Shown here: in pieces, positions 5,016 to 13,321 of the stretch
Layout of the letters: every line of letters starts with the position of its first letter
How positions within the stretch are numbered: position 1 is the stretch's first letter
Program-made: the position numbers and the translations under genes
Notes under the pieces: generated by a model
Databases searched by the model: none
Told to the model about the DNA's origin: nothing
The model's input: the letters and a program-made list of their open reading frames with translations, nothing else
Assembly: GCA_934154515.1 (NCBI GenBank)
Contig: CAKPGD010000021.1
Location: 1-19,669 of the forward strand
DNA from: an uncultured Clostridia bacterium
Lineage (GTDB): Bacteria > Bacillota > Clostridia > TANB77 > CAG-508
DNA length: 19,669 nucleotides
Direction: 5' to 3'

Positions 5016-6302
5016 GTGAAAATAAGAAATGTTTTTAAAAGAAATATAAAAAATGAAGCAAATAAAGAAACAATTATTGATGAAAATTCGGTAAACGATG
5101 TAATACTAAAGGCTTTGATATTTGGAGAAGAAATTGACAGAGAAAAAGTATTAATGATACCTGCAGTTTCAAGTGCGGTGGGGCTAATTTGTGATTCATT
5201 TGCAATGATACCATTTAAGTTATACAAAAAAACAACAAAAGATGGAAAGAAACAGACATCAGAAGTAGAAGATGACAGAGTAAATATTATAAATTTAGAC
5301 ACAAAAGATACTTTGGATGGGTTTCAATTCAAAAAAGCAATTGCAGAAGATTTCCTTTTAGGAAAAGGCGGATATGCATATATCAACAAAAAAGGTAATA
5401 ATTTTGTTGGACTAAATTATGTAGAAGAAAAGAAGGTTTTATTTAAAAGAAATACTGATGCAATATATAAAAATTATTACATATTAATCGATGGAAAAAG
5501 CTATAGACCGTATGATTTTATAAAATTGTTAAGAAATACAAAAAATGGAGCATACGGAACAGGATACACAAAAGAAATAAGTAAAAGCTTGGAAACAGCA
5601 TACAAAAGAATAATATACGATTTAGAACTAATGAGAACAGGTGGAAATAAAAAAGGCTTTTTGAGAGCACAAAAACATTTAGATGAAAAAGGAATGAAAA
5701 CATTAAAAAAACAATGGAATGATTACTTTGCTGGAAATTCTAGTTGTGTAATTTTAAATGATGGAATGGAATTTCAAGAAGCATCAAATACATCTGTTGA
5801 AAATCAGTTAAATGAAAAAAATAAAACTTTTAGTGAAGAGGTAAAAGAAATATTTCACATAGGAAAAACAAATGAGGATTTCCTAAAAAATGCAATTATG
5901 CCAATCGCAACAGCATTTTGCACTGCCTTAAATCGAGACTTCTTACTTGAAAAAGAAAAGAAGTCTTATTATTTTGCACCAGATTATACAGAATTAATCA
6001 GATGCACAATAAAAGAAAGATATGAGGCATATAAAACTGCAATAGAATCTGGATTTAAAACAATAAATGAAGTTCGATATTTAGAAGGCGATGACTCACT
6101 TGAAGGTTTAGATTTAGTAAATTTAAGCTTAGGAAGTGTATTATTTGACCCAAAAACAAAACAAATTTATACACCAAACACTAACAAAACAGTTAAAATG
6201 GGTGAAGTAAACAAAGATGACAAACAGATAGATGAAAACAACAAGGAAAATAAACAACAAAATGGTGAAGAAGCGGAGGGAGGTGAGCAAATTGAAGAAT
6301 AA
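5016..6302 (+). CDS. Portal protein, HK97 family
   Basis: A 428-residue protein forming the dodecameric DNA channel at the capsid vertex. Recognisable features are PAVSSAVGLICDSFAMIPF near the N-terminus, GYAYINKKGNN and LLRNTKNGAYG in the middle, and a stem-like helical region before about residue 320. The C-terminus (after about 385) is a low-complexity acidic tail rich in Asn, Lys, Glu and Gln, as often seen. The start is GTG 5016, 8 bases after AGGAGG (5002-5007); a GTG at 5007 lies inside the ribosome binding site and is rejected. Its end overlaps the start of the protease gene by about 11 bases. Order TerL-portal-protease-capsid is diagnostic of HK97-like heads. Confidence 0.92.
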   Translation: MKIRNVFKRNIKNEANKETIIDENSVNDVILKALIFGEEIDREKVLMIPAVSSAVGLICDSFAMIPFKLYKKTTKDGKKQTSEVEDDRVNIINLDTKDTLDGFQFKKAIAEDFLLGKGGYAYINKKGNNFVGLNYVEEKKVLFKRNTDAIYKNYYILIDGKSYRPYDFIKLLRNTKNGAYGTGYTKEISKSLETAYKRIIYDLELMRTGGNKKGFLRAQKHLDEKGMKTLKKQWNDYFAGNSSCVILNDGMEFQEASNTSVENQLNEKNKTFSEEVKEIFHIGKTNEDFLKNAIMPIATAFCTALNRDFLLEKEKKSYYFAPDYTELIRCTIKERYEAYKTAIESGFKTINEVRYLEGDDSLEGLDLVNLSLGSVLFDPKTKQIYTPNTNKTVKMGEVNKDDKQIDENNKENKQQNGEEAEGGEQIEE

Positions 6303-7017
6303 GTTTTATGAAATTAAAAACATAATACCAAATGCAAGTGCTGACCTTTACTTGTATGGAGAAATAGTTACAGACGACACTGACTGGTGGACTGGCGAAA
6401 AAGATAATAATTTAATTGGATTACAAAGTTTCAAAGAAGAACTTGATAATTTAGGAAATATATCAGATTTAAACATATTTATGAATACCCCAGGAGGAGA
6501 AGTATTTGTCGCAACTACAATATGCAGTATGTTACAAAGACTGAAAGATGCTGGAACTAAAATTCATACATATGTAGATGGATTGTGTGCGAGTGCAGGT
6601 ACATTTATTTTGATGATGGGTGACGATGTAAATATTTATGAAAATTCAGTTGTAATGATACATAAACCAATCAATATCTGCTATGGTAATGCATTAGATT
6701 TTCAAAAATGCATAGATGTATTAAACACTATTGAAAATAGTACTATGATACCACTTTACATGAAGAAAGCAAAAGTTGACGAAGAAAAAATAAAAGAGCT
6801 TATAAATGCAGAAAGTTGGCTAGGAGCAAAAGAAGTAGATGATACTTTTAATGTTAATCTAATAAAAGAACAAAAACAAGTTGCTGCGTGTGCATCTAAT
6901 TTATTTAAAAATTACAAGAATGTGCCAAAGTCATTAAAAAATATGCTTAAAAAAGCAGAAGAACCAAAATTGGATTATTCCGATTTTGAAAAAAGATTAT
7001 TTAACATAAAAAAATAA
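6292..7017 (+). CDS. Prohead protease, ClpP-like (S14)
   Basis: A 241-residue ClpP-type serine protease that removes the N-terminal scaffold part of the capsid protein during head maturation. Visible motifs: LYGEIVTDD at 21-29, FMNTPGGEV at 63-71 (substrate/oxyanion loop), CASAGTFI with catalytic Ser101, VMIHKPI with catalytic His124; the third member is likely Asp183 or Asp184. Start: TTG 6292 is about 8 bases after GGGAGG (6278-6283). The in-frame ATG at 6232 lies deep inside the portal gene and translates low-complexity portal sequence, so it is rejected. It overlaps the portal end and is followed by a hairpin with a T-tract before the capsid gene. Confidence 0.9.
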   Translation: MKNKFYEIKNIIPNASADLYLYGEIVTDDTDWWTGEKDNNLIGLQSFKEELDNLGNISDLNIFMNTPGGEVFVATTICSMLQRLKDAGTKIHTYVDGLCASAGTFILMMGDDVNIYENSVVMIHKPINICYGNALDFQKCIDVLNTIENSTMIPLYMKKAKVDEEKIKELINAESWLGAKEVDDTFNVNLIKEQKQVAACASNLFKNYKNVPKSLKNMLKKAEEPKLDYSDFEKRLFNIKK

Positions 7018-7020
7018 CAA

Positions 7021-7048
7021 AAACAGCTATTAATTTAGTTGTTTTTTT
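7021..7048 (+). terminator. Terminator-like hairpin between protease and capsid genes
   Basis: aaacagcta (7021-7029) pairs with tagttgttt (7036-7044), 9 bp with one G-U and a 6-base loop, continuing into a T-tract to 7048. It begins 4 bases after the protease stop. It may limit upstream transcripts or act as a 5' stabiliser of the capsid mRNA; GC content of the stem is low, so termination may be partial. Confidence 0.5.
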
Positions 7049-7083
7049 ATTTTATAAAAATTAAAAAAAGGAAGGTAAAAAAT

Positions 7084-8259
7084 ATGAATGAAAAACAATT
7101 AATGGAAAAAAGAAATGAATTACAAGCTAAAATGGAAGAAATTCTAAACAAAGCTAAAGTTGAAAACAGAGCTATGAATGATGAAGAAATCAAAAGCTTT
7201 GATGATGTAGAAAAAGAAATCAAAAATATTGATGCTACATTAGAAAGAAACAAAAAAATTAACAAAATGGAATGTACAAAAACAGAGGGAGAAAAAGAAT
7301 TAACACAAGAAGAAAAAGATGTTAAAGCATTTGCAACATTTATAAGAAACTATGTAAATGGTGTACCACAAAACGCTGAAACACAATTAACAAAAGGAGA
7401 CAATGGAGTAATAATACCAAGAACAATAGCTCAAAAAGTTATTGAAAAGGTTATCGAAATATCTCCACTTTATGCAAGTGCAACTAAATATGATGCAAAA
7501 GGAACTTTGGCAATTCCAAAATATGATGACACAACAGATGATGTAACAGTTGCTTATGCTACAGAATTTGACGACTTAGTTTCACATTCAGGAAAATTTG
7601 CTACAGTTGAATTGACAGGATTTTTAATTGGAGCATTAACAAAAATATCAAAATCATTATTAAACAACAATGATTTTAATTTAACAGATTATGTTGTAAA
7701 GAAAATGGCTGAAAAATTTAAACTATTTTATGAAGGCGAAATGTTAAATGGAACAGATGATAAAATTTCAGGTATTGTTGGTTCTTATGATTCAACAAAT
7801 ATGAAAATAACATTAGCTGCAAAATCATCTTTAACTGCTGATGAACTAATAGATGTACAAGAAGCTGTTCCAGATGATTTCCAAGCAAAAGCTTACTGGA
7901 TTATGAATAGAGACACAAGAAAGAAAATAAGAAAATTAAAAGATAGCGACGGAAACTATATTTTAAACAGAGCATTTAATGAAAAATGGGACTATGAGTT
8001 ACTAGGAAAACCTGTTTATTGCTCAGAAAAAGTAGGAAAATTAGGAACTGCATCAAAACCAGTAATATTCTATGGAGATTTCTCAGGACTTGCTATAAAA
8101 GAAGTAGAATCAATGGAAATACAAATCTTATTAGAAAAATTTGCTACACAACATGCAATAGGAGTTGTTGGATATTCTGAATTAGACGCTAAAGTTGAAA
8201 ATACACAAAAAATAGCTGTTGCAGTAACTGGAGCAACAGACCCAACAGCAAGTAAATAG
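7084..8259 (+). CDS. Major capsid protein, HK97 fold
   Basis: A 391-residue protein. Residues 1-65 (MNEKQLMEKRNELQAKMEEI and on) are a charged coiled coil, the delta (scaffold) domain that the ClpP-like protease removes. The HK97 core follows: GDNGVIIPRTIAQKVIEKV marks the N-arm/E-loop start, then the E-loop and P-domain, with AYWIMNRDTRKKIRKLKD and PVIFYGDFSGLAIKE near the C-terminus, typical of the family. Start ATG 7084 follows AAGGAAGG (7067-7074); upstream in-frame codons from 7039 read across the terminator and lack a ribosome binding site. Codon use contains more GCT/ACA and is cleaner than in neighbours, in line with high expression. Confidence 0.93.
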   Translation: MNEKQLMEKRNELQAKMEEILNKAKVENRAMNDEEIKSFDDVEKEIKNIDATLERNKKINKMECTKTEGEKELTQEEKDVKAFATFIRNYVNGVPQNAETQLTKGDNGVIIPRTIAQKVIEKVIEISPLYASATKYDAKGTLAIPKYDDTTDDVTVAYATEFDDLVSHSGKFATVELTGFLIGALTKISKSLLNNNDFNLTDYVVKKMAEKFKLFYEGEMLNGTDDKISGIVGSYDSTNMKITLAAKSSLTADELIDVQEAVPDDFQAKAYWIMNRDTRKKIRKLKDSDGNYILNRAFNEKWDYELLGKPVYCSEKVGKLGTASKPVIFYGDFSGLAIKEVESMEIQILLEKFATQHAIGVVGYSELDAKVENTQKIAVAVTGATDPTASK

Positions 8260-8283
8260 ACTTCCTAAAAAGGAGGACAAACA

Positions 8284-8595
8284 ATGAAAGTAAGTGAAAT
8301 CACTGCAAAAGACATAGCTGATTATTTGAGATTATCAGAAATTAGCGAAGAAGAAAATAAAAATATTGAACTATTTTTAGATATTGCTAAAAACTATATT
8401 GAAAATTATACAGGAATACCACAAAAGTCCGAAAATGAAGAAGCGGAAACACTTGATACATATTCGGACTTTATCATTGTTGTTTATGTTCTATGTCAAG
8501 ATATGTATGATAATAGAGTTATGTATATTGATGGCAAAAACATGAATAATACTGTAAAAACTATTCTTGATATGCACACGAGGAATAATTTATGA
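8284..8595 (+). CDS. Head-tail connector (gp6-like DNA packaging protein)
   Basis: A 103-residue acidic helical protein. ITAKDIADYLRLSE at the N-terminus, AKNYIENYTGIP in the middle and DFIIVVYVLCQDMYDNR are the marks of the HK97 gp6 / phage_connect_1 group, which forms the ring under the portal. ATG 8284 has AAGGAGG (8269-8276). Its TGA overlaps the ATG of the next gene (ATGA), as usual in the connector block. Confidence 0.85.
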   Translation: MKVSEITAKDIADYLRLSEISEEENKNIELFLDIAKNYIENYTGIPQKSENEEAETLDTYSDFIIVVYVLCQDMYDNRVMYIDGKNMNNTVKTILDMHTRNNL

Positions 8596-8936
8596 TAAAT
8601 GCGGGTGATTATAACAAAAAAATATCTATATATCAAATTGAAGAAATAGAGGATAATGACGGATTTTCTACAAAGAGTGAAGTTGTTATCCTTCAACCTT
8701 TTTCTAAAGTAAAAACAACAAAAGGATATACTCTAATTGCGAATGGTTCTGATTTTGAAAAGGCGTATACTAATTTTACTATTAGATATTCAAAAAAAGT
8801 AGAAGACGCATATTATAATTCAAATAGGAGTGTATACGTAAAATACAAAGATAAGACTTATACTATTGAATATCTAAATAATGTAGATGAGGCAAATATT
8901 GAACTTGAAATGCAATGTAAAAGAGTGACGAAATAA
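8592..8936 (+). CDS. Head closure protein (SPP1 gp16-like)
   Basis: A 114-residue beta-rich protein. The start INAGDYNKKISIYQIE followed by DNDGFSTKSEV and a late VKYKDKTYTIEYLNNVD is characteristic of the phage head-tail joining/closure family. It plugs the connector after packaging and forms the tail docking surface. It starts inside the previous stop codon and its TAA overlaps the ATG of the next gene (TAATGG), so the three connector-region genes are tightly coupled. Confidence 0.85.
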   Translation: MINAGDYNKKISIYQIEEIEDNDGFSTKSEVVILQPFSKVKTTKGYTLIANGSDFEKAYTNFTIRYSKKVEDAYYNSNRSVYVKYKDKTYTIEYLNNVDEANIELEMQCKRVTK

Positions 8937-9349
8937 TGGCTAGATTTGAAGAAGAATTGCCAAATGATTTAATAAAAATGTTTCAAGACTTAGACCAAGA
9001 TAGCGAAAAAATGATGGGTGAAATGACAAAAGTAGGAGCAGAAGTGGTTTATAAAAATGTTTTAAAGAATATTCCAAAAAGTTTGAAAAATTCAGAAATT
9101 ATGAAATGTCTTAAATTAACTAAGATATATAAGACTAAAAGTGATGATGGAATTAATACAAAAGTAGCTTTTTATGGATATTTTAAAAATAAAAGAGGAA
9201 TAACGACTGCAGCGCCACTTGTTGCTAACATTTTTGAACATGGTACATCAACAGTCCAGAAGAAACCATTTATGAGAAAATCATTTAAAAAGTCTGAAAT
9301 AGAAGCTGAAATGAAAAAAGTTCAAGAAAAATATTTACCAAAGGAGTAA
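8936..9349 (+). CDS. HK97 gp10-like tail completion protein
   Basis: A 137-residue protein. An N-terminal amphipathic helix (LIKMFQDLDQDSEKMMGEM) is followed by VGAEVVYKNVLKNIPKS and a C-terminal IFEHGTSTVQKKPFMRKSFK; the HGTST...KPFMR pattern is the signature of the HK97 gp10-like family, which acts at the head-tail junction. Overlaps the preceding stop. Confidence rests on this C-terminal signature and the gene order. Confidence 0.85.
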   Translation: MARFEEELPNDLIKMFQDLDQDSEKMMGEMTKVGAEVVYKNVLKNIPKSLKNSEIMKCLKLTKIYKTKSDDGINTKVAFYGYFKNKRGITTAAPLVANIFEHGTSTVQKKPFMRKSFKKSEIEAEMKKVQEKYLPKE

Positions 9350-9353
9350 AAAA

Positions 9354-9683
9354 ATGGAAAGTGAAATAAAAGAAATTTTAAAGTTAGATGTTCCAATTGC
9401 ACATTTAAAGTATAAAGGAAACAAAAAAACTTATGTTGTATGGACAATAATAGATGAAGAGCCACTTTCTTCAAGCGATGATGAAATAACAGATAGTGAA
9501 GTAACTGTTGATATAGATATTTATAGTGATAGCAATTATTTAAAAATAATGAGTTCAATAAAAAATAAAATGAAAGAAAATGATTGGGTATGGGATGGAG
9601 ATAGTCAAGAATCTTTAGAAGAAGATACAGGACTATATCATAGAACATGCTCATTTAAGAAAGGAAGAAATTTAGATGGCTAG
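9354..9683 (+). CDS. Tail terminator-like protein
   Basis: A 109-residue acidic protein with LKYKGNKKTYVVWTIIDEE, SEVTVDIDIYS and a final YHRTCSFKKGRNLDG. It lies between the gp10-like protein and the major tail protein, where SPP1 gp17/HK97 gp11-type proteins sit. These cap the tail tube and join it to the head. ATG 9354 follows AAGGAG (9341-9346). It overlaps the next gene by 8 bases. Family recognition comes from order, size and the C-terminal pattern. Confidence 0.75.
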   Translation: MESEIKEILKLDVPIAHLKYKGNKKTYVVWTIIDEEPLSSSDDEITDSEVTVDIDIYSDSNYLKIMSSIKNKMKENDWVWDGDSQESLEEDTGLYHRTCSFKKGRNLDG

Positions 9684-10257
9684 TATAGGATTAAGAAATG
9701 CAAAGTATAATCAAATAGATTATGCGACAAAAAAATATAAAGCATTAGAAGATTCAAAAGTTCCAGTTTTAGGAAGACTAATTGATGCAAAAATAACAGA
9801 GGATAGAAATAGTACGACTTTAAGAGCTGATGATATAATTGCAGAGAAAGACAATTCTTTTAAAGGTGGAACTGTAAAAATTACTGTTGATGATGTTACA
9901 GATGAAGTATATGCAGATGTAAAAGGCTGTACAATTACTGAAAAAGAAGTAACAGATAATTCAGAAGATATAGCGCCAGAAATTGGATATGGACATATAG
10001 TTACAAAGATATATAAAGGTGTAAAAAGCTATAAAGTAGAATTTTTACCACGCATTCAAATAAACAAAATTACAGCAGATAGAAAGACAAAAGGAGAATC
10101 AATAGAATATAACACAGTTTCTATTGAAGCTACTGTTATGGAATTAGAAGAAGAAATAAATGGAATGAAAGTTGGAGACTGGAAGAAAACAGAAACTTTT
10201 GAAACATTAGCTGAAGCACAAGTATATTTAGATAAATTATTAACACCAGCAGAATAA
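9676..10257 (+). CDS. Major tail (tube) protein, phi13-like
   Basis: A 193-residue protein. N-terminal IGLRNAKYNQIDYATKK and a central GYGHIVTKIYKGVKSYKVEF plus RKTKGESIEYNT agree with phi13-type major tail proteins of siphoviruses, which polymerise into the tail tube around the tape measure. The C-terminal LAEAQVYLDKLL is also usual. Ribosome binding site AAGGAAG (9660-9666) overlaps the tail terminator gene. It is followed by a strong hairpin terminator, consistent with separate control of this abundant structural protein. Confidence 0.85.
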   Translation: MASIGLRNAKYNQIDYATKKYKALEDSKVPVLGRLIDAKITEDRNSTTLRADDIIAEKDNSFKGGTVKITVDDVTDEVYADVKGCTITEKEVTDNSEDIAPEIGYGHIVTKIYKGVKSYKVEFLPRIQINKITADRKTKGESIEYNTVSIEATVMELEEEINGMKVGDWKKTETFETLAEAQVYLDKLLTPAE

Positions 10258-10267
10258 GAACGATAAT

Positions 10268-10308
10268 AAAGTAGACTAGAGTGTTTTACACATTATAGTC
10301 TACTTTTA
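10268..10308 (+). terminator. Terminator after the major tail protein gene
   Basis: Bases 10268-10278 (aaagtagacta) pair perfectly with 10296-10306, 11 bp, with an inner gtg/cac helix (10281-10283/10289-10291), followed by a short T-tract to 10307. Located between major tail protein and tail chaperone, where many siphophages reduce downstream expression. Confidence 0.7.
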
Positions 10309-10325
10309 TATTTTAGGAGGGAAAC

Positions 10326-10682
10326 ATGATAGATACTATAAAACATATTAGTTGCAATGGTATAGACTATCCACTTGTATTTAATTTAAATGTAATTGAT
10401 AAAATACAGGATAAATATGGCTCTTATGAAAAATGGGGAGAGATGACAGACGGAAATGAGAAAGAAGTAAATATAGGAGCATTAAAATTTGGAATTTTAG
10501 AAATGATTAATGAAGGAATTGACATTGAAAACGACAACAAAGAAATTAAAAGAGAATTTTTAAACTTAAAACAAGTAGGAAGAATTATAACAGAATTAGG
10601 AATACAACATTTAACAAAAAAAGTTCAAGAAACAGTAATAGAGTCTACAAAAAATAGCGAGAATGAAGAAAAAAACGCGTAA
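10326..10682 (+). CDS. Tail assembly chaperone G
   Basis: A 118-residue protein (ISCNGIDYPLVFNLNVIDKIQ at the start; LKQVGRIITELGIQ later), the size and position of the lambda gpG-like tail assembly chaperone between tube protein and tape measure. It coats the tape measure during tail assembly and is not part of the virion. ATG 10326 has AGGAGGG (10315-10321). Translation normally ends at TAA 10680-10682, but an A AAA AAC slippery heptamer at 10670-10676 allows some ribosomes to enter the -1 frame and make the longer GT form. The family call is from position, size and the frameshift. Confidence 0.85.
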   Translation: MIDTIKHISCNGIDYPLVFNLNVIDKIQDKYGSYEKWGEMTDGNEKEVNIGALKFGILEMINEGIDIENDNKEIKREFLNLKQVGRIITELGIQHLTKKVQETVIESTKNSENEEKNA

Positions 10683-10906
10683 TCCACGAGGATGAAGAGT
10701 TTGTTATCGATTTCTCGTGGCTACTTTTTATAGGTCATTGTTTGTTGGGTTTTAGTGAAAAAGAAGTTCGACAAATGACTTTAAGAAAATTATTAAGCTT
10801 ATATGAACATTATAAGAAAAATTATGATTTTAAATTAAAACAGATAACATATGCAGAAATAGAAGAAAAAATTAATCATCAAGGAGAAATGTTTACAGAT
10901 GAATGA
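10326..10906 (+). CDS. Tail assembly chaperone GT (programmed -1 frameshift product)
   Basis: Joining 10326-10676 with 10676-10906 gives 193 residues: 117 from the G frame and 76 from the -1 frame. The extension (after the shift RVIHEDEEFVIDF, then SWLLFIGHCLLGFSEKEVRQ and a helical Lys-rich end) is open to TGA 10904-10906 and has no start codon of its own with a good ribosome binding site at its beginning. It continues exactly at the slippery heptamer. The T part is expected to recruit the tube protein to the chaperone-tape measure complex (known for lambda gpGT). Its end contains the start and ribosome binding site of the Com-like gene. Confidence 0.85.
10670..10720 (+). promoter_or_regulatory. 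Programmed -1 ribosomal frameshift signal
   Basis: Slippery heptamer A AAA AAC at 10670-10676, in frame with the G gene, is followed by a 7-base spacer and a perfect 7-bp stem ccacgag (10684-10690)/ctcgtgg (10714-10720). An inner gat/atc helix (10691-10693/10706-10708) may extend it. The G stop codon lies in the spacer at 10680-10682. All three elements of a -1 frameshift are therefore visible. Confidence 0.85.
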
Positions 10907-11057
10907 ATTTGAAAAAGTAAAATGTCCTCAATGTGGCAAAACTCTGATTTTTATAAGTCATGTTGAAGGAGAAATTAAATGCACAAGGTGTAAAAACAGA
11001 ATACGAATACAAAAAGAAATGAGTGAGGAACACGCACATACAGAGTTAGTGAAGTAG
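10899..11057 (+). CDS. Com-like zinc-finger protein (52 aa)
   Basis: ATG 10899 overlaps the end of the GT frame; AAGGAG is at 10881-10886. The 52 residues contain VKCPQCGKTL (Cys9, Cys12) and IKCTRCKNRIRI (Cys28, Cys31), the CxxC-15-CxxC layout of the Com family named after the phage Mu translational activator of mom, which binds RNA through its zinc finger. The tail (KEMSEEHAHTELVK) is acidic. Family membership rests on this pattern. It lies directly upstream of the tape-measure gene, whose start region has a hairpin, so a role in translational control is possible; that is inference. It could also be a generic small zinc ribbon. Confidence 0.7.
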   Translation: MNEFEKVKCPQCGKTLIFISHVEGEIKCTRCKNRIRIQKEMSEEHAHTELVK

Positions 11058-11070
11058 TTACCCAAAACCA

Positions 11071-11099
11071 TTCTTTATTATATAGATTTTAATAAAGAA
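11071..11099 (+). promoter_or_regulatory. Hairpin at the tape-measure ribosome binding site
   Basis: ttctttatta (11071-11080) pairs with taataaagaa (11090-11099), 10 bp, 9-base loop. The 3' arm runs into the ribosome binding site AAGGTG (11098-11103) of the tape-measure gene (ATG 11109). The stem is A/T rich with no long T-tract after it, so it looks like a translation control element, not a terminator. Confidence 0.45.
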
Positions 11100-11108
11100 G
11101 GTGAAAAA

Positions 11109-13307
11109 ATGGCATCAAGTTTTGGCGGAACAGTCAAATTGACTGGTGAAAGTGAATATAGAAAAGCGTTAAGAGATATAACAACTAATTTAAAAGAAGT
11201 ATCGAGTGAGCTTAAATTGACTAATACACAATTTTCTTCTGGAGATAAAACAGTAAAAGAGACTAAAAACGCTTACACAAATATGAATACGACTATGCAA
11301 GAGCAAAAAGAAAAAATTAAGAGTTTAAGAGTAGCATTAGTAGAAGCAGAGAAAGAATATGGTTCAAACAGTGAAAAAGTAAAAACTTTTAAGACACAAC
11401 TTAATAATGCAGAAACTCAATTAGTACAAATGGAAAATGCAACTAATAAAAGCAATAAAGAGCTTAAAGAAATGAAAGAAGGTTTTGATGATGCTGGGCA
11501 AGGTGCAATAAAATTTGGAGACTTATTAAAGGCAAATGTATTAAGTGAAGTAATTGTAGGTGGAATTAAAACATTAGGAAGTGCAATAAAGCAAGTAGGC
11601 GCTACATTAATCAGCGTTGGGAAAGATGCACTAAACAGTTATGCTGATTATGAACAATTAGTAGGTGGTGTCGAAACATTATTTAAAAATAGTGCAAATG
11701 TAGTTGAAGGGTATGCTAATAATGCATATAAAACGGCTGGATTATCTGCTAATGAGTACATGGAAACAGTAACATCATTTTCAGCAAGCTTATTACAAAG
11801 CTTAAATAATGATACTGCAAAATCTGCTAAAGTTGCGGATATGGCAATTACAGATATGGCTGATAATGCAAATAAAATGGGAACTGACATGACTATGATA
11901 CAAAATGCATATCAAGGATTTGCAAAGCAAAACTATACTATGCTTGATAACTTAAAACTTGGTTATGGTGGAACTAAATCTGAGATGGAAAGGTTATTAA
12001 AAGATGCACAAAAAATTAGTGGAATTAAATATGATATTAGTAGCTTAAATGATGTTTATCAAGCAATACATGTAATTCAAGGTGAATTAGGAATAACAGG
12101 AACAACAGCACTTGAAGCAAGTACTACCATTCAAGGTTCAGTAAATTCGATGAAATCTGCATGGAAAAACATGCTAACAGGAATAGCAGACGATAATGCA
12201 GATTTTAAAGGATTAGTAAATAATCTAGTAGATAGTATAGGTATAGCAGCCGAAAATATAATGCCAAGAGTTAAAGTAATAGTAGACGGAATTGTAGCAT
12301 TAATTCCTGAATTAACAGGTAAAATAATAGAACATTTACCTGAAATAATGAAAACTGGTTCAGAAATAATTACACAATTAGTTGATAGCTTAACGACATT
12401 TGCACCAGATATTGGATATTCAGCATTTTATATAATAGACGAATTAGTATCTGGAATAATGAATAATTTTCCAACAATTTTACAGGCTGGAATAGATTTA
12501 TTAACAGAATTTATAAATGGTATTTCACAAACATTACCGAATTTAATTCCTGTTGCACTAGAATCATTAATGACTGTAACAACAACATTATTAGACAATA
12601 TTGATTCAATAATTGACGCAGGAATACAATTGCTAATAGGTTTGGCAGATGGATTAATAAATGCGTTACCAAACTTAATAGATAAAATACCTGTTATTAT
12701 AGATAAATTAATAATGGCAATAACTAATAACTTGCCTAAAATTGTAGAGTCAGGAATTTTATTAATGAGTAAGTTGGGGTTAGGAATAGTTAAAGCTATT
12801 CCTCAGCTAATTAGCAAAATTCCACAAATAATAAGTTCTTTAGTAAATGGATTTAAAAATTACTTTTCAAATATGGCTGATGTAGGTAGAAATCTAGTGT
12901 CAGGAATCTGGGAAGGAATAAAAAATGCAAAAGACTGGATATTTACTAAAATTAAAGAATGGTGTGGCAGTATCTTAAATGGAATTAAGGCTTTTTTTGG
13001 AATCCATTCACCTTCAAAAGTTTTTAAAGATGAAATAGGAACTAATCTTGCTTTAGGTGTAGGAGAAGGATTTTCAGATACTATGAAAGATGTTACGAAA
13101 GAAATGTCAAGCTCAATACCAACAGAATTTGACATTAATTCGACAGTGAATAGAGTAGATACATCAAATCAACTATCATTAGAGAGTATAACAGGAGCTT
13201 TTGTTACAGCTGTTAAAAATTTAAATGCACAAATAATAATAGATAAAGATGTGGCAGGAAGATTTGTTATTACATCAGTTAATAATAAGCTTGGAGAAGT
13301 TATGTAA
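11109..13307 (+). CDS. Tape measure protein
   Basis: A 732-residue protein. N-terminal FGGTVKLTGESEYRKALRDI, followed by a coiled coil (about 60-125: KEKIKSLRVALVEAEKEYGS and on), is the usual start of Firmicutes tape measures. Residues about 145-170 are hydrophobic. Residues about 170-360 hold a region with YADYEQLVGGVETLF, QNAYQGFAKQNYTMLDNL and GSVNSMKSAWKN, common to TP901-type tape measures. Residues about 390-590 are a run of imperfect hydrophobic repeats (LLxGLxxGL...LPxLI). Near residue 630 FGIHSPSKVFKDEIGTNLA with GVGEGF is a near-invariant tape measure motif. Its length sets tail length and it threads into the host envelope at infection. Translation may be affected by the hairpin at the start. 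Confidence 0.93.
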   Translation: MASSFGGTVKLTGESEYRKALRDITTNLKEVSSELKLTNTQFSSGDKTVKETKNAYTNMNTTMQEQKEKIKSLRVALVEAEKEYGSNSEKVKTFKTQLNNAETQLVQMENATNKSNKELKEMKEGFDDAGQGAIKFGDLLKANVLSEVIVGGIKTLGSAIKQVGATLISVGKDALNSYADYEQLVGGVETLFKNSANVVEGYANNAYKTAGLSANEYMETVTSFSASLLQSLNNDTAKSAKVADMAITDMADNANKMGTDMTMIQNAYQGFAKQNYTMLDNLKLGYGGTKSEMERLLKDAQKISGIKYDISSLNDVYQAIHVIQGELGITGTTALEASTTIQGSVNSMKSAWKNMLTGIADDNADFKGLVNNLVDSIGIAAENIMPRVKVIVDGIVALIPELTGKIIEHLPEIMKTGSEIITQLVDSLTTFAPDIGYSAFYIIDELVSGIMNNFPTILQAGIDLLTEFINGISQTLPNLIPVALESLMTVTTTLLDNIDSIIDAGIQLLIGLADGLINALPNLIDKIPVIIDKLIMAITNNLPKIVESGILLMSKLGLGIVKAIPQLISKIPQIISSLVNGFKNYFSNMADVGRNLVSGIWEGIKNAKDWIFTKIKEWCGSILNGIKAFFGIHSPSKVFKDEIGTNLALGVGEGFSDTMKDVTKEMSSSIPTEFDINSTVNRVDTSNQLSLESITGAFVTAVKNLNAQIIIDKDVAGRFVITSVNNKLGEVM

Positions 13308-13321
13308 AAGGAGATGAAAAA

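Noticed and set aside
6232..6291. Longer N-terminus for the prohead protease from ATG 6232
   Set aside because: It would overlap the portal by 71 bases, has no ribosome binding site and encodes a low-complexity shadow; TTG 6292 has a strong site.
7039..7083. Longer N-terminus for the capsid protein from ATG 7039
   Set aside because: The codons are in the terminator hairpin and T-tract, with no ribosome binding site.
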